A stretch of 51,485 bases of DNA from an uncultured Rhodospirillales bacterium (GTDB lineage: Bacteria > Pseudomonadota > Alphaproteobacteria > Acetobacterales > Acetobacteraceae), in NCBI GenBank assembly GCA_903844135.1, contig CAIMSN010000088.1:1-51485 (forward strand). Reading direction: 5' to 3'. Position 1 is the stretch's first letter; each line of letters starts with the position of its first letter. The notes below the pieces were generated by a model. The model had not been told where the DNA came from. It did no database searches and was given only the letters and a program-made list of their open reading frames with translations. Positions 20,441-31,708 of the stretch are shown in pieces. The position numbers were made by a program, and so were the translations under genes.

Positions 20441-20465
20441 AACGGGCCCTCGAGGGGCCCGTTCC
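20441..20465 (-). promoter_or_regulatory. EcfG-dependent promoter upstream of nepR-kinase (palindromic)
   Basis: The minus strand reads GGAAC (20465-20461), 16 bases, CGTT (20444-20441), an exact match to the -35/-10 pattern recognised by EcfG sigma factors. Transcription would begin near 20434, leaving a leader of about 45 bases before nepR. The whole element is part of a perfect inverted repeat (20440-20449 with 20455-20464, loop TCGAG), so it could also form an mRNA hairpin at the end of the ecfG transcript; no T-run follows it on the minus strand, which argues against a simple terminator. Confidence 0.75.
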
Positions 20466-20523
20466 TTTAAAAAATTCCGCAGCGCGTCGATGTCGCCGGG
20501 CGTGGCGGAAAAGCCGCGCCGGA

Positions 20524-21108
20524 TCAGGCGGCCCGGCTGGCCTTTTCGGCCGCGACCAGGCGCGCATCCAGGCTGCGACTGATGGCAGAGGCGCGCGCGG
20601 CGATCGCCCTGCCCTCGTCGTTCTCGGACACCTCGCCGGTCAGCCATATCTCGAGCTGGCGGCGTGCCCGGAACACCCGGCTCTTGGCGGTGCCGACCGC
20701 GCAGCCGGTGGCTTCGGCGAGCGCCTCGTAGCTCATGCCCTGGACCACCACCATGATCAGCGCCTCGCGCTGATCCACCGGAAGGCGGGTCATCGCCTTG
20801 CCCAGATCCTTCAGCGCCAGGCGATCCTCGTGCGGCGCCTCGGTGGCGAAGGCCGATGCCGGCACGTCGTCGATGTCGGTGGTGTCACGGCGCTTGCGCA
20901 GGTTCGAGATGAAGCGGTTGCGCAGGATGCGGTGCATCCAGGCGGGAAAGTTCGTGCCGGGGATGAAGCTGTTCTGGGCGGAGAGCGCGTTGCACACGGC
21001 GTCCTGGACCAGATCCTCGGCCGCGGCCCGGTTGCGTGTCAGGGCGAGCGCCTGGACGCGGAGCTTCGGAAGGATCGAGATAACCTGGTCGTGGAAGCTG
21101 TTCGGCAT
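20524..21108 (-). CDS. ecfG: General stress response ECF sigma factor EcfG
   Basis: 194-aa ECF sigma factor of the EcfG (ECF15) type. Region 2 is visible as LPKLRVQALALTRNRAAAED with LVQDAV and NFPAWMHRILRNRFISNLRK; region 4 as LPVDQREALIMVVVQGMSYE with AEATGCAVGTAKSRVFRARR. It directs RNA polymerase to GGAAC/CGTT promoters and is inhibited by NepR. Start ATG 21108 is chosen over the upstream frame to 21138; GGAG lies nine bases before it. It is followed by the nepR promoter and nepR on the same strand, an order (ecfG before nepR) that is the reverse of the common nepR-ecfG arrangement. Confidence 0.9.
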   Translation of the reverse strand: MPNSFHDQVISILPKLRVQALALTRNRAAAEDLVQDAVCNALSAQNSFIPGTNFPAWMHRILRNRFISNLRKRRDTTDIDDVPASAFATEAPHEDRLALKDLGKAMTRLPVDQREALIMVVVQGMSYEALAEATGCAVGTAKSRVFRARRQLEIWLTGEVSENDEGRAIAARASAISRSLDARLVAAEKASRAA

Positions 21109-21457
21109 GTGCACGCACTCCAAAATCTGCCCGAGCAATGAGCGGCTGTTCGACGACGTTGCATCGGCACAGGTTCACGAAAACGCGAGAACCCCGGAGG
21201 CGCCGCGCCGTCCGCCGGTGGCGCCAGTGCACGGCGGCGCGGCTCTTTACACCTGCGTGCGGTTCCGCGAGCGTAGGAGCCGGAGGTCCGCCTGTTGCAA
21301 GCGGAACCGGTCGGGTGCCATGGAGGAGCGCGCAAAGGCGGCGCGCCGGTCTCCAGGGGCGCAGGGCGGCTCCAGGACCAGCGGGAGCACCCGCCTGGAC
21401 AGCCTCAACGATCGGCCGAGGGAGGCCCGCATGTCAGTCGAGACCGGAACATCGCGC
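21109..21457. other. 349-bp stretch between two sigma factor genes, no gene seen
   Basis: No convincing reading frame: the open frames on either strand are rich in Arg/Pro/Ala and match nothing I recognise. On the minus strand TGAAC (21177-21173), 17 bases, CGTC (21155-21152) is a two-mismatch EcfG-like promoter 44 bases before the ecfG start and could give autoregulation. The rest is GC-rich with no clear hairpin or T-run. Confidence 0.5.
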
Positions 21458-21982
21458 CTAGCCGTCGCGCGATCCATCCATGGTTCGCACCAACTGGCCG
21501 CGGGCGCGCGATACCCTGGCCTTCATGGTGCCGACCGGCACGCCGCAGATCGTCGCCGCCTCCTCGTGGCTGAGCTCCTGGGCGCCGACCAGCACCAGCG
21601 CCTCGCGCAGCAGCGGCGGCAGCGTCCACAGCATGCGCTGCAGGTCGCTCAGCTCGCTGCGCCGGTGCGCCTCGGGGACAGTGGCGTGACTCTCGCCGCC
21701 GCCCTGTTCGCTCATGATCCTGGTCTCGCGCTTGCGCCGGCGGATGGTCTCGTAGAACCCGTTGCGCTGGATGGTGAACAGCCAGGCCTTCAGGTTGGTG
21801 CCGGGCTGGAACGAGTCCTGCGCCGCCAGCGCCCTGACCACGGTGTCCTGCACCAGGTCGTCGGCGGCGGTCGCGTCCCTGGTGAGGAAACGGGCGAAGG
21901 CCCGCAGATCCGGCAGCAGCTTCGTCATCTGACGACGAATATCCCGCGTGGCGTCCACCTGCGTCGGATCGTCCAAATGCAA
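21458..21982 (-). CDS. Second EcfG-like ECF sigma factor
   Basis: ECF sigma factor of up to 174 aa, paralogous to the neighbouring EcfG. Region 2 reads LLPDLRAFARFLTRDATAAD, LVQDTVVRAL and NLKAWLFTIQRNGFYETIRR; region 4 reads LPPLLREALVLVGAQELSHE, EAATICGVPVGTMKARVSRA. The start is uncertain: TTG at 21982 has AGGA at good spacing, while GTG 21958 and ATG 21928 are alternatives, the last leaving only three residues before region 2. It is divergent from phyR with only 29 bp between the two starts. Several alphaproteobacteria carry more than one EcfG; this copy may be a second stress sigma factor with overlapping or modulatory targets. Confidence 0.85.
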   Translation of the reverse strand: MHLDDPTQVDATRDIRRQMTKLLPDLRAFARFLTRDATAADDLVQDTVVRALAAQDSFQPGTNLKAWLFTIQRNGFYETIRRRKRETRIMSEQGGGESHATVPEAHRRSELSDLQRMLWTLPPLLREALVLVGAQELSHEEAATICGVPVGTMKARVSRARGQLVRTMDGSRDG

Positions 21983-22011
21983 TCCCGTTCCTATCCAGAG
22001 AGAGACGCCTG

Positions 22012-22755
22012 ATGGCCAGTACGCGGCGCGACGACCTACTCCGCGCCCTTCCCTATGCGAGACGTTATGCGCGTGCCCTCACCGGAAGCCAACCGCGGGG
22101 CGACCTGCTGGTGGCGGAGAGCCTGCGCGAGATGCTCGCCGCCACCGACCACAGCCTGACGCCGCGTTTCGGCCTCTATCACTGGGTGACTCGGCGGTTC
22201 GACGCCGGCATCTCCACCCTGCCGTCGCTGGTCGGCGGGCTGAGCTCCAAGCAGCGCCAGTTGCTGCTGCTGACCGCGCTCGAGGAGGTCTCGGTCGAGG
22301 ATGCGGCGGCGATCGTCTCGCTGCCGCATGCCGACGCGGCCGGCCTGCTCGGCGAGGCCAGGGACCGGCTGCGCGCCTCGGCGGCGACCGACGTGCTGAT
22401 CATCGAGGACGAGCCGATCATCGCGATGGATATCGAGGAGCTGGTCGCCGGCTGCGGCCATCGCGTGGTGGGGGTGGCCTCCACCGAGGCGGAAGCGGTC
22501 AGGCTGGCGCAGGCGACCAAGCCGGGTCTGATCCTGGCCGACATCAATCTCGGGCTGGGCGGCGACGGGACCTCGGCGGTGAGCCGGATCCTCAAGCACC
22601 ACTATGCGCCGGTGATCTTCGTCACCGCCTATCCGGAGCGGCTGCTGACCGGCGAAGCGGTGGAGCCGGCGTTCGTCATCACCAAGCCGTTCGAGCCGCT
22701 GACCCTGGCGATCGCCACCTATCAGGCGGTCAGCGGCGGCGTCGATCTGCAGTAG
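22012..22755 (+). CDS. phyR: General stress response regulator PhyR
   Basis: 247-aa anti-anti-sigma factor. Residues 1-~120 mimic an ECF sigma factor (DDLLRALPYARRYARALTGS...LPSLVGGLSSKQRQLLLLTA) but lack DNA-binding function in this family; residues 127-240 are a response receiver with acidic pocket E132/D133, phosphoacceptor D177 (LILADINLG), T205 and K225 (ITKPFEPL). On phosphorylation the sigma-like domain is exposed and sequesters NepR, releasing EcfG. The SD-like GAGAGA lies upstream of the ATG. It is divergent from the second sigma gene and next to the glgE operon that the released sigma factor probably activates. Confidence 0.95.
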   Translation: MASTRRDDLLRALPYARRYARALTGSQPRGDLLVAESLREMLAATDHSLTPRFGLYHWVTRRFDAGISTLPSLVGGLSSKQRQLLLLTALEEVSVEDAAAIVSLPHADAAGLLGEARDRLRASAATDVLIIEDEPIIAMDIEELVAGCGHRVVGVASTEAEAVRLAQATKPGLILADINLGLGGDGTSAVSRILKHHYAPVIFVTAYPERLLTGEAVEPAFVITKPFEPLTLAIATYQAVSGGVDLQ

Positions 22756-22756
22756 C

Positions 22757-22777
22757 GGCCGGAAGCGGGTTCCGGCC
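22757..22777 (+). terminator. Possible hairpin terminator after phyR
   Basis: Two bases after the phyR stop, GGCCGGAA (22757-22764) pairs perfectly with TTCCGGCC (22770-22777) across a 5-base loop. No T-run follows, so it is a weak intrinsic terminator at best, or an mRNA 3'-end stabiliser. Confidence 0.35.
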
Positions 22778-22808
22778 CGCACGCCGCCCGCGACGGCCCG
22801 AAACGAGG

Positions 22809-22834
22809 GGAACCCCGCCCCGCGACGCCACGTT
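22809..22834 (+). promoter_or_regulatory. EcfG-dependent promoter of the glgE-treS-glgB-malQ operon
   Basis: GGAAC (22809-22813), 17 bases, CGTT (22831-22834) matches the EcfG promoter pattern exactly. The predicted transcript start (about 22841) leaves a leader of ~130 bases before glgE, containing a small hairpin (22885-22899). No other gene start lies in between, so this is the natural promoter of the alpha-glucan operon. It links trehalose/glucan synthesis to the adjacent stress-response genes. Confidence 0.75.
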
Positions 22835-22973
22835 CGGGACTGCGATGGCGTCCAACGCGTTGGATGCACGTCGTGCGGCTGACAGCCCGGCCTCCGGGCC
22901 GCTATGGAACGGCGGCGTCGGGGCCGGCAGACCGACCACACAGCCAAAGTCGAACACGGAATTCGGGGGATCA

Positions 22974-25900
22974 ATGGACGTGACCGAGACGCGCGAGCAG
23001 GACGGATCCGGCACGTTTTCAAGCATGCGCCCGGTCGCGCCGAAGGCCGGGACCACCCCGCGGCCGACCCGCTTCCTGTCCAGCCTGACCTCCCGGCTCG
23101 ACGCCACCCTGCGCGAGACCGACCCCGGGGTGTTCGACGCGGCGATCGTGCGCGACGCAGTCTCGCACCAGGGTGTGCTGGGCCTGCTGGGCGACGCCGC
23201 GCCGTCCCTGCCGCCGACCCTGCCGACACCGCCGATCCCGATGCTGATCGACCTGCTGCTGGACCGCGCCGCCACCACCAGCGCCGCCTCGCTGGCCCGG
23301 CCCGACCTGTTTCCGGCGCCGTCGCCGTCCGCGGCGCTCGATCCGCGTCACGGCTACGTCGAGACCGTCGCGGAGGCGGTGCTGCGGTCGGAGGCGGACG
23401 CGTCCGCGGTCGGCACCTGCTGGGGCGGCGTGCTGACCGGCTTCGCACGCGCGAACGCCGTCGCCGGCGCCAGGCTGCTGGGCCTGAACCACATCCCGCG
23501 CGGCCTGCTCGGGCCGCTGCTGGCGTCGCTGCGCGCGTCGGCGCCGGACGCGATCCTGATCGCCGACACCACCGGGCTGGCCTGGGAGGAAATCCGGACC
23601 CTGCACGGCGTCGGTCTGGATCTGGTGCAGTGCTCGTTGCCGTGGTGGGACGGGCGACAGGACTGGTTCGCGAACGAACTGTCGATGCTGCGCGCGATAG
23701 CGCCGGTGCTGGCCCCGTTCGACATGGCGCCGCCTGCCGGTCTCGCTCGCGGGCTCGGTGTCGCGGCCGCGCTCGGGATCGGCTGGATCGTGCCGGACGG
23801 CGCCGCTGCGGCGGCGCCGCTCGCGTCGCTGAGCGAAATCGCCGGCCAGACCGCCTCTCTCGGCGCCCCCCGGCTGCTGACCGCGCCCGGGCAGACGGTG
23901 ATGGCGGTGCTGCGGGCGACGCAGGACGATTCCCGCTTCAGCGATGAGGCGACGCTGCTGCTGCTGAACACCGATCCGCAGCGGGCCGCCGCGTTCGACC
24001 CGGCGTCGGTGCTGCCGGCGGTCGGCGGCGCGTTCTCGGCGTTCGCTCCGCTGGATGGGGGCCAGGCAGACGCCAAGCAGTCGGGAAAGCTGATCCCCGG
24101 GCAGGCGGTCGCGCTGCCGCCCGGCATGCTGATGGCCTACCGGGCCAACCGGCTGGCGAACGGGACGCCGCTGCCGCTGGACGGCGAATCGGCGGTGCGC
24201 GCCGGACACTGGCCGCGGCTGGCGCTCGAGGCGCCTTCGCCCGCCGTCGATGGCGGGCTGTTCGCGGTCAAGCGGATCGCCGGCGAGATCGTCGATGTCG
24301 AGATCGACGTGATCGGCGACGGGCACGACATGCTCTCGGCCGCGCTGCAGTGGCAGGGACCCGGCGACGCCGCCTGGCAGGAGACCAGGATGCGGCTGCT
24401 GGCCAACGACCGCTGGACCGCGTCGTTCCCGCTGGAGACGCGCGGCCTGCATCTCTACCGGGTCCAGGCCTGGAAGGATGCCTGGGCGACGTTCCGGCAC
24501 GAGCTCGGCGCCAAGCACAAGGCCGGGGTGCCGGTCGGGCTCGAATTGCGCGAGGGCCTGGCGCACGTGCGAAGGGCGGCGGCGCGCGGCAACCAGGCGC
24601 TGGAGCCGGTGCTGGCGGTGCTCGAAGCGGCCGACGAGGACACGGTGCGCACGACGCTGATGTCGGACGCCGTGCTGGCGCTGATGCAGGCGGCGGACGA
24701 CCGGCCGCATGCGGTGACGAGCGCGGAGATCCCGGTGGACGCCGAGCGCACAGGCGCCGGATTCGCAAGCTGGTACGAGGTGTTTCCGCGTTCGATGGCC
24801 GACGACGCGACGGCGCATGGGACGTTCGCGGATGTCGAGCGCCATCTGCCCCGGGTCAAGGCGATGGGGTTCGACGTGCTGTATTTCCCGCCGATCCATC
24901 CGATCGGCGTGACCAACCGCAAGGGGCCGAACAATACGCTGACGCCCGCGCCGCACGATGTCGGCAGCCCGTATGCGGTGGGCTCGCAGGAGGGCGGTCA
25001 CGACGCGATCCATCCGGAGCTCGGCACCCTCGACGATTTCCTGCATTTGCGTCGCGCCGCCGAGGCGCACGGGCTGGAACTGGCGCTGGATTTCGCGATC
25101 CAGTGCTCGCCGGACCATCCCTGGCTGCGCGACCACAAGGACTGGTTCGAATGGCGGCCGGACGGCACCATCCGCTACGCGGAGAACCCGCCGAAGAAAT
25201 ACCAGGACATCGTCAACGTCGATTTCTACGCCGAGGGCAGCGTGCCCGGACTCTGGCTGGCGCTGGCCAACGTGGTGCTGTTCTGGTGCGAGCAGGGCAT
25301 CCGGCTGTTCCGGGTCGACAACCCGCACACCAAGCCGTTCCCGTTCTGGCAATGGATGATCGCCGAGGTCCGGGCACGCTATCCCGATGCGGTGTTCCTG
25401 GCGGAGGCGTTCACCCGTCCGAAGGTGATGAACCGGCTCGGCAAGGTGGGGTTCTCGCAGAGCTACACCTACTTCACCTGGCGCAACAGCAAGGCGGAGC
25501 TGACCGAATACCTGACGCAGCTCACGCAGGAGGCGCCGAAGGATTTCTTCCGGCCGCATTTCTTCGTCAACACGCCCGACATCAACCCGACCTTCCTCCA
25601 GGGCGGACAGCGCGCGGCGTTCCTGATCCGCGCCGCGGCGGCGGCGACCCTGTCGGGACTCTGGGGTGTCTATAACGGTTTCGAGCTGTGCGAGGGCACC
25701 AGGCTGGCGCCGGGCAAGGAGGAGTATCTCGACAGCGAGAAGTTCCAGATCCGGCACTGGGACTGGGAGCGTCCCGGCAACATCGTCGCCGAGATCACCC
25801 GCCTGAACGCGATCCGCAACGCAAGTCCGGCGCTCAGGACCCAGCACGGCGTCAGCTTCCTCGACGCGCCGAACGACGCGGTGCTGTATTTCGAGAAGGC

Positions 25901-26132
25901 GACGCGCGACCGCGGCGACGTGGTGCTAGTCGCGCTCAGCCTCGACCCCGACCACGAGCAGCATACCGGGATCGACATCCCGCTCTGGAAATGGGGCCTC
26001 CCCGACCAGGCGACGATCATGGTCGACGATCTGGTGACCGGCGAGACCTTCTCGCTCACCGGGCGCTGGCACGACCTGACACTGACCCCGAACCAGCCTT
26101 ATCGCATCTGGCGCGTCCGTCCGGCCGGCTGA
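22974..26132 (+). CDS. glgE: Alpha-1,4-glucan:maltose-1-phosphate maltosyltransferase with long N-terminal extension
   Basis: 1052-aa GH13_3 enzyme that transfers maltosyl units from alpha-maltose 1-phosphate to an alpha-1,4-glucan. Catalytic residues are in place: nucleophile D782 in FRVDNPHTKP, acid/base E811 in FLAEAFTRP, and D869 in FVNTPDINP. Spacing matches Streptomyces GlgE (D394/E423/D480), which shows that this protein carries about 390 extra N-terminal residues before the usual DUF3416-type domain (around 24240). The extension (residues ~30-390) is compatible with a degenerate amylase-like barrel (TGLAWEEIRTLHGVGLDLVQ) without visible catalytic acids. Start ATG 22974 has GGGGGA just upstream. 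First gene of the operon; substrate is made by the maltokinase domain encoded next. Confidence 0.93.
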   Translation: MDVTETREQDGSGTFSSMRPVAPKAGTTPRPTRFLSSLTSRLDATLRETDPGVFDAAIVRDAVSHQGVLGLLGDAAPSLPPTLPTPPIPMLIDLLLDRAATTSAASLARPDLFPAPSPSAALDPRHGYVETVAEAVLRSEADASAVGTCWGGVLTGFARANAVAGARLLGLNHIPRGLLGPLLASLRASAPDAILIADTTGLAWEEIRTLHGVGLDLVQCSLPWWDGRQDWFANELSMLRAIAPVLAPFDMAPPAGLARGLGVAAALGIGWIVPDGAAAAAPLASLSEIAGQTASLGAPRLLTAPGQTVMAVLRATQDDSRFSDEATLLLLNTDPQRAAAFDPASVLPAVGGAFSAFAPLDGGQADAKQSGKLIPGQAVALPPGMLMAYRANRLANGTPLPLDGESAVRAGHWPRLALEAPSPAVDGGLFAVKRIAGEIVDVEIDVIGDGHDMLSAALQWQGPGDAAWQETRMRLLANDRWTASFPLETRGLHLYRVQAWKDAWATFRHELGAKHKAGVPVGLELREGLAHVRRAAARGNQALEPVLAVLEAADEDTVRTTLMSDAVLALMQAADDRPHAVTSAEIPVDAERTGAGFASWYEVFPRSMADDATAHGTFADVERHLPRVKAMGFDVLYFPPIHPIGVTNRKGPNNTLTPAPHDVGSPYAVGSQEGGHDAIHPELGTLDDFLHLRRAAEAHGLELALDFAIQCSPDHPWLRDHKDWFEWRPDGTIRYAENPPKKYQDIVNVDFYAEGSVPGLWLALANVVLFWCEQGIRLFRVDNPHTKPFPFWQWMIAEVRARYPDAVFLAEAFTRPKVMNRLGKVGFSQSYTYFTWRNSKAELTEYLTQLTQEAPKDFFRPHFFVNTPDINPTFLQGGQRAAFLIRAAAAATLSGLWGVYNGFELCEGTRLAPGKEEYLDSEKFQIRHWDWERPGNIVAEITRLNAIRNASPALRTQHGVSFLDAPNDAVLYFEKATRDRGDVVLVALSLDPDHEQHTGIDIPLWKWGLPDQATIMVDDLVTGETFSLTGRWHDLTLTPNQPYRIWRVRPAG

Positions 26133-26193
26133 CCGCCGGACCAGCTCCTTCACTGCCCGGCTTTGCGCCCACGTCCAGGACAAGTAGCAACCC

Positions 26194-29100
26194 ATGACAC
26201 CACAAGCGACGTTGCCGCCGATCGAAGATCCGCTCTGGTACAAGGATGCGGTGATATACCAGGTGCATCTGAAATCGTTCTTCGATGCCAACAACGACGG
26301 CGTCGGCGATTTCGAGGGGCTGCTGCAGAAGCTCGACTACATCGTCGAGCTCGGCGTCACCGCGATCTGGATGCTGCCGTTCTATCCCAGTCCGCGTCGC
26401 GACGACGGATACGACATCTCCGACTATCGCGGCGTCCACTCGGACTACGGCACGCTCAACGATCTCCGGCGCTTCGTGGTGGCGGCGCACGAGCGCGGGT
26501 TGCGGGTGATCACGGAACTGGTCATCAATCACACCTCCGACCAGCATAGCTGGTTCCAGCGCGCGAGACGGGCGCCGGCCGGATCGCCGGAGCGCGATTT
26601 CTATGTCTGGTCGGACACCGACCAGAAATACACCGGCACGCGAATCATCTTCTGCGACACCGAGAAGTCCAACTGGTCGTGGGACGAGGAGGCCAAGGCC
26701 TATTACTGGCATCGCTTCTACAGCCACCAGCCTGACCTGAATTTCGACAATCCGGCGGTGATGGACGAGGTGCTGTCGGCGATGCGCTTCTGGCTGGACA
26801 TGGGCATCGACGGGCTTCGGCTCGACGCGATCCCGTACCTGGTCGAGCGCGAAGGCACCAGCAACGAGAACCTGGACGAGACCCACACCGTCATCAAGCA
26901 GATCAGGGCCGAGATCGACCGCTACGCGCCGGGCCGGATGCTGCTGGCGGAAGCCAACATGTGGCCGGAGGACGCGCAGGCCTATTTCGGCGACAGCGAC
27001 GAATGCCACATGTCGTTCCACTTCCCGCTGATGCCGCGGATGTACATGGCGATCGCGCGCGAGGATCGCTTCCCGATCACCGACATCATGCGCCAGACCC
27101 CGGCGATCCCGGAGAACTGCCAATGGGCGGTGTTCCTGCGCAACCATGACGAGCTGACGCTGGAGATGGTCACCTCCTCGGAGCGCGACTATCTGTGGGA
27201 GACGTACGCATCCGACAAGCGCGCCAGGATCAATCTCGGCATCCGGCGCCGCCTGTCGCCGCTGATGCAGCACGACCGCCGCCGCATCGAGCTGATGAAC
27301 GGTCTGCTGCTGTCGATGCCGGGCACGCCGGTGATCTATTACGGCGACGAGATCGGCATGGGCGACAACATCTATCTCGGCGACCGCGACGGCGTGCGCA
27401 CGCCGATGCAGTGGTCGATCGACCGCAATGGCGGTTTCTCCCGCGCCGATCCGGCCGGCCTCGTGATGCCGCCGATCATGGACCCGATCTACGGCTACCA
27501 GTCGGTCAATGTCGAAGCGCAGGCGAACGACCAGCACTCGCTGCTGAACTGGATGCGCAGGATGCTCGACGTGCGCAAGCGTCATCGCGCCTTCGGCCGC
27601 GGTACGCAGCAGTTCCTGTTCCCCGGCAACCGCAAGGTGCTGGCCTATCTGCGCTCGCATCCCGCCGAGGACGGGCACGAGGAGACGCTGCTGTGCGTCT
27701 ATAATCTCTCGCGCGCGGCCCAAGCGGTCGAACTCGACCTGCATGCCTTCTCCGGCCGGGTGCCGGTGGACATCATCGGCGGCTCGGTGTTCCCGCCGGT
27801 CGGCCAGCTCACCTACCTGCTGACGCTGCCGCCTTACGGATTCTACTGGTTCCTGCTGGCCACCGAGCAGGCGCTGCCGAGCTGGCACGCGCCGACCCCG
27901 GAGCCGCTGCCCGACCTGTCGACCATCGTGGTCCGCAACACGCTGGCGGAGATCGGCAGCGGCACGTCGCAGCGCCTTCTGGAGCAGGAGGTGCTGCCGG
28001 CCTATCTCGCCAAGCGGCGCTGGTTCTCGTCCAAGAGCGAGACCCTGCAGAAGGTGGCGTTCGACTATCTGGCGCCGCTCAGCGACGAGCGCGACAACAG
28101 CGTGCTGCTGACCGAGATCGCCGTCACCGTCGGCGGACGGGTGGAGCGCTACTGCCTGCCGATCGCCGCTGTCGCAGAGGATGGCGCGGTGGCGCTGGCG
28201 CATCAGTTGGCGCTGACCAGGATCCGGCGCGGGCCGCTGGTCGGCTACGTCACCGACGGGTTCGCCGCCGATGCGTTCGCCGAGGCGGCGCTCAGGCTGA
28301 TGCGGCGCGAGGCGTCGATGCCGATCGCCGGCGATGCGCGGCTGGTGTTCTCCAAGACCGACCGCCTCGACCAGATCAGGCAGCCGGCGGAGATGTCGAT
28401 CCGGCGCCTGTCGGCCGAGCAGTCCAACAGCTCGATGATCATCGACGACCTGATCGTGCTGAAGGTGGTGCGCAAGGTGCTCTCCGGCATCCACCCGGAA
28501 GCCGAGATCTCGCGCTACCTGACGGCGCGCGGCTTCGCCAACACGCCGCCGATGCTGGGCGAGATCACGCGCGTCGATGCGGACGGCACGCCGAACACGT
28601 TGTGCCTGGTGCAGGGCTTCGTTCGCAACCAGGGCGATGGCTGGCAGTGGACCCTCGACTTCCTGTCGCGCGCCGCCGAGGACAGCGTCGCCGGTCAGCA
28701 CGGCGAGCAGGGCGCGGTGAACGACGACCTGTACAGCAACTATGCCGGGTTCGCGCAGGCGCTCGGCCGCCGTCTCGGCCAGTTGCACGACGTGTTCGCC
28801 TCGGCGCACGACGACCCCGCCTTCCTGCCGGAGACGGTGGACGATTCTGAGCTCGAGCGCTGGGCGGACGGCGCGGTCGAGCAGCTCGACCGGGCGATGA
28901 CGCCGCTGGCTCGGGTCGCGGGTGGCGACGGCCCGGCGGCGGCGATCGCCGGCCGGGTGATGGGCCGGCACGAGGAGCTGAAGGTGCTGGGGCGACGGCT
29001 GGCCAAGGCCGGCAAGGGCTCGCTGCGCACCCGCGTGCATGGCGACTTCCATCTCGGCCAGGTGCTGGTGGTGGGCGGCGACGCGTTCCTGATCGATTTC

Positions 29101-29509
29101 GAGGGCGAGCCGGCCAAGACCATGGACCAGCGTCGCGCGCACTCCTCGCCGCTGCGCGACGTGGCCGGCATGCTGCGCTCGTTCGACTACGCCGCCGCCA
29201 CCGCCGCATCGCGCCTGCATAGCGGCAGCGATCGCACCAACGAACGTCACGAGGCGCTGATCGAGCGGTTCCGGTCCAGCGCCGGCGCCGACTTCGCGAG
29301 CGCCTATCGCGAGGTCCTGCAGGCCAGTTCCAACCCCTGGGTCGATCCCGCCTCGGAGAAGGCGCTGATCGACCTGTTCCTGTTGGAGAAGGCCGCCTAC
29401 GAGGTCCGCTACGAGGCGGATAACCGTCCGGACTGGATCGGCATTCCTCTCGAAGGGCTCGAGGAAATCGCCGAGCGGCTGCTCGGTCCCGCCACAGGAG
29501 ACACCGCGC

Positions 29510-29517
<8 letters not shown>
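26194..29517 (+). CDS. treS: Trehalose synthase-maltokinase fusion (TreS-Mak)
   Basis: 1107-aa bifunctional protein. Residues 1-~560 are GH13 trehalose synthase, interconverting trehalose and maltose: nucleophile D211 ([10 protein letters not shown]), acid/base E253 (LLAEANMWP), D319 ([10 protein letters not shown]). Residues ~600-1107 are a maltokinase with an aminoglycoside-phosphotransferase-like active site ([11 protein letters not shown]951; LIDFEGEP) that phosphorylates maltose to maltose 1-phosphate, the GlgE substrate. Fusing both steps channels trehalose into glucan. The ATG is preceded by AGGA at long spacing, 61 bp after glgE. The 3' end overlaps the glgB start by 8 bp. Confidence 0.95.

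Positions 29518-31704
<2,187 letters not shown>

Positions 31705-31708
<4 letters not shown>

Noticed and set aside
20440-20464. Palindrome as a plain intrinsic terminator of ecfG
   Set aside because: No T-run follows on the minus strand, whereas the EcfG promoter boxes are an exact match; a mixed role is still possible.
21247-21477. 76-codon minus-strand frame between the two sigma genes
   Set aside because: Arg/Ser/Leu-rich, no ribosome binding site or family resemblance, overlaps the sigma gene end.
21986-21990. GGAAC on the minus strand in the phyR/second sigma gap as an EcfG promoter
   Set aside because: No CGTT or GTT at 16-17 bases; the bases more likely serve as Shine-Dalgarno for the TTG start.
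21948-22973. Upstream extension of the glgE frame through phyR
   Set aside because: Overlaps phyR in another frame, contains no domain, and ATG 22974 has its own GGGGGA site and promoter.
23019-25847. Minus-strand open frame of 942 codons opposite glgE
   Set aside because: No recognisable domain and opposite to a gene with all catalytic residues; antisense shadow.
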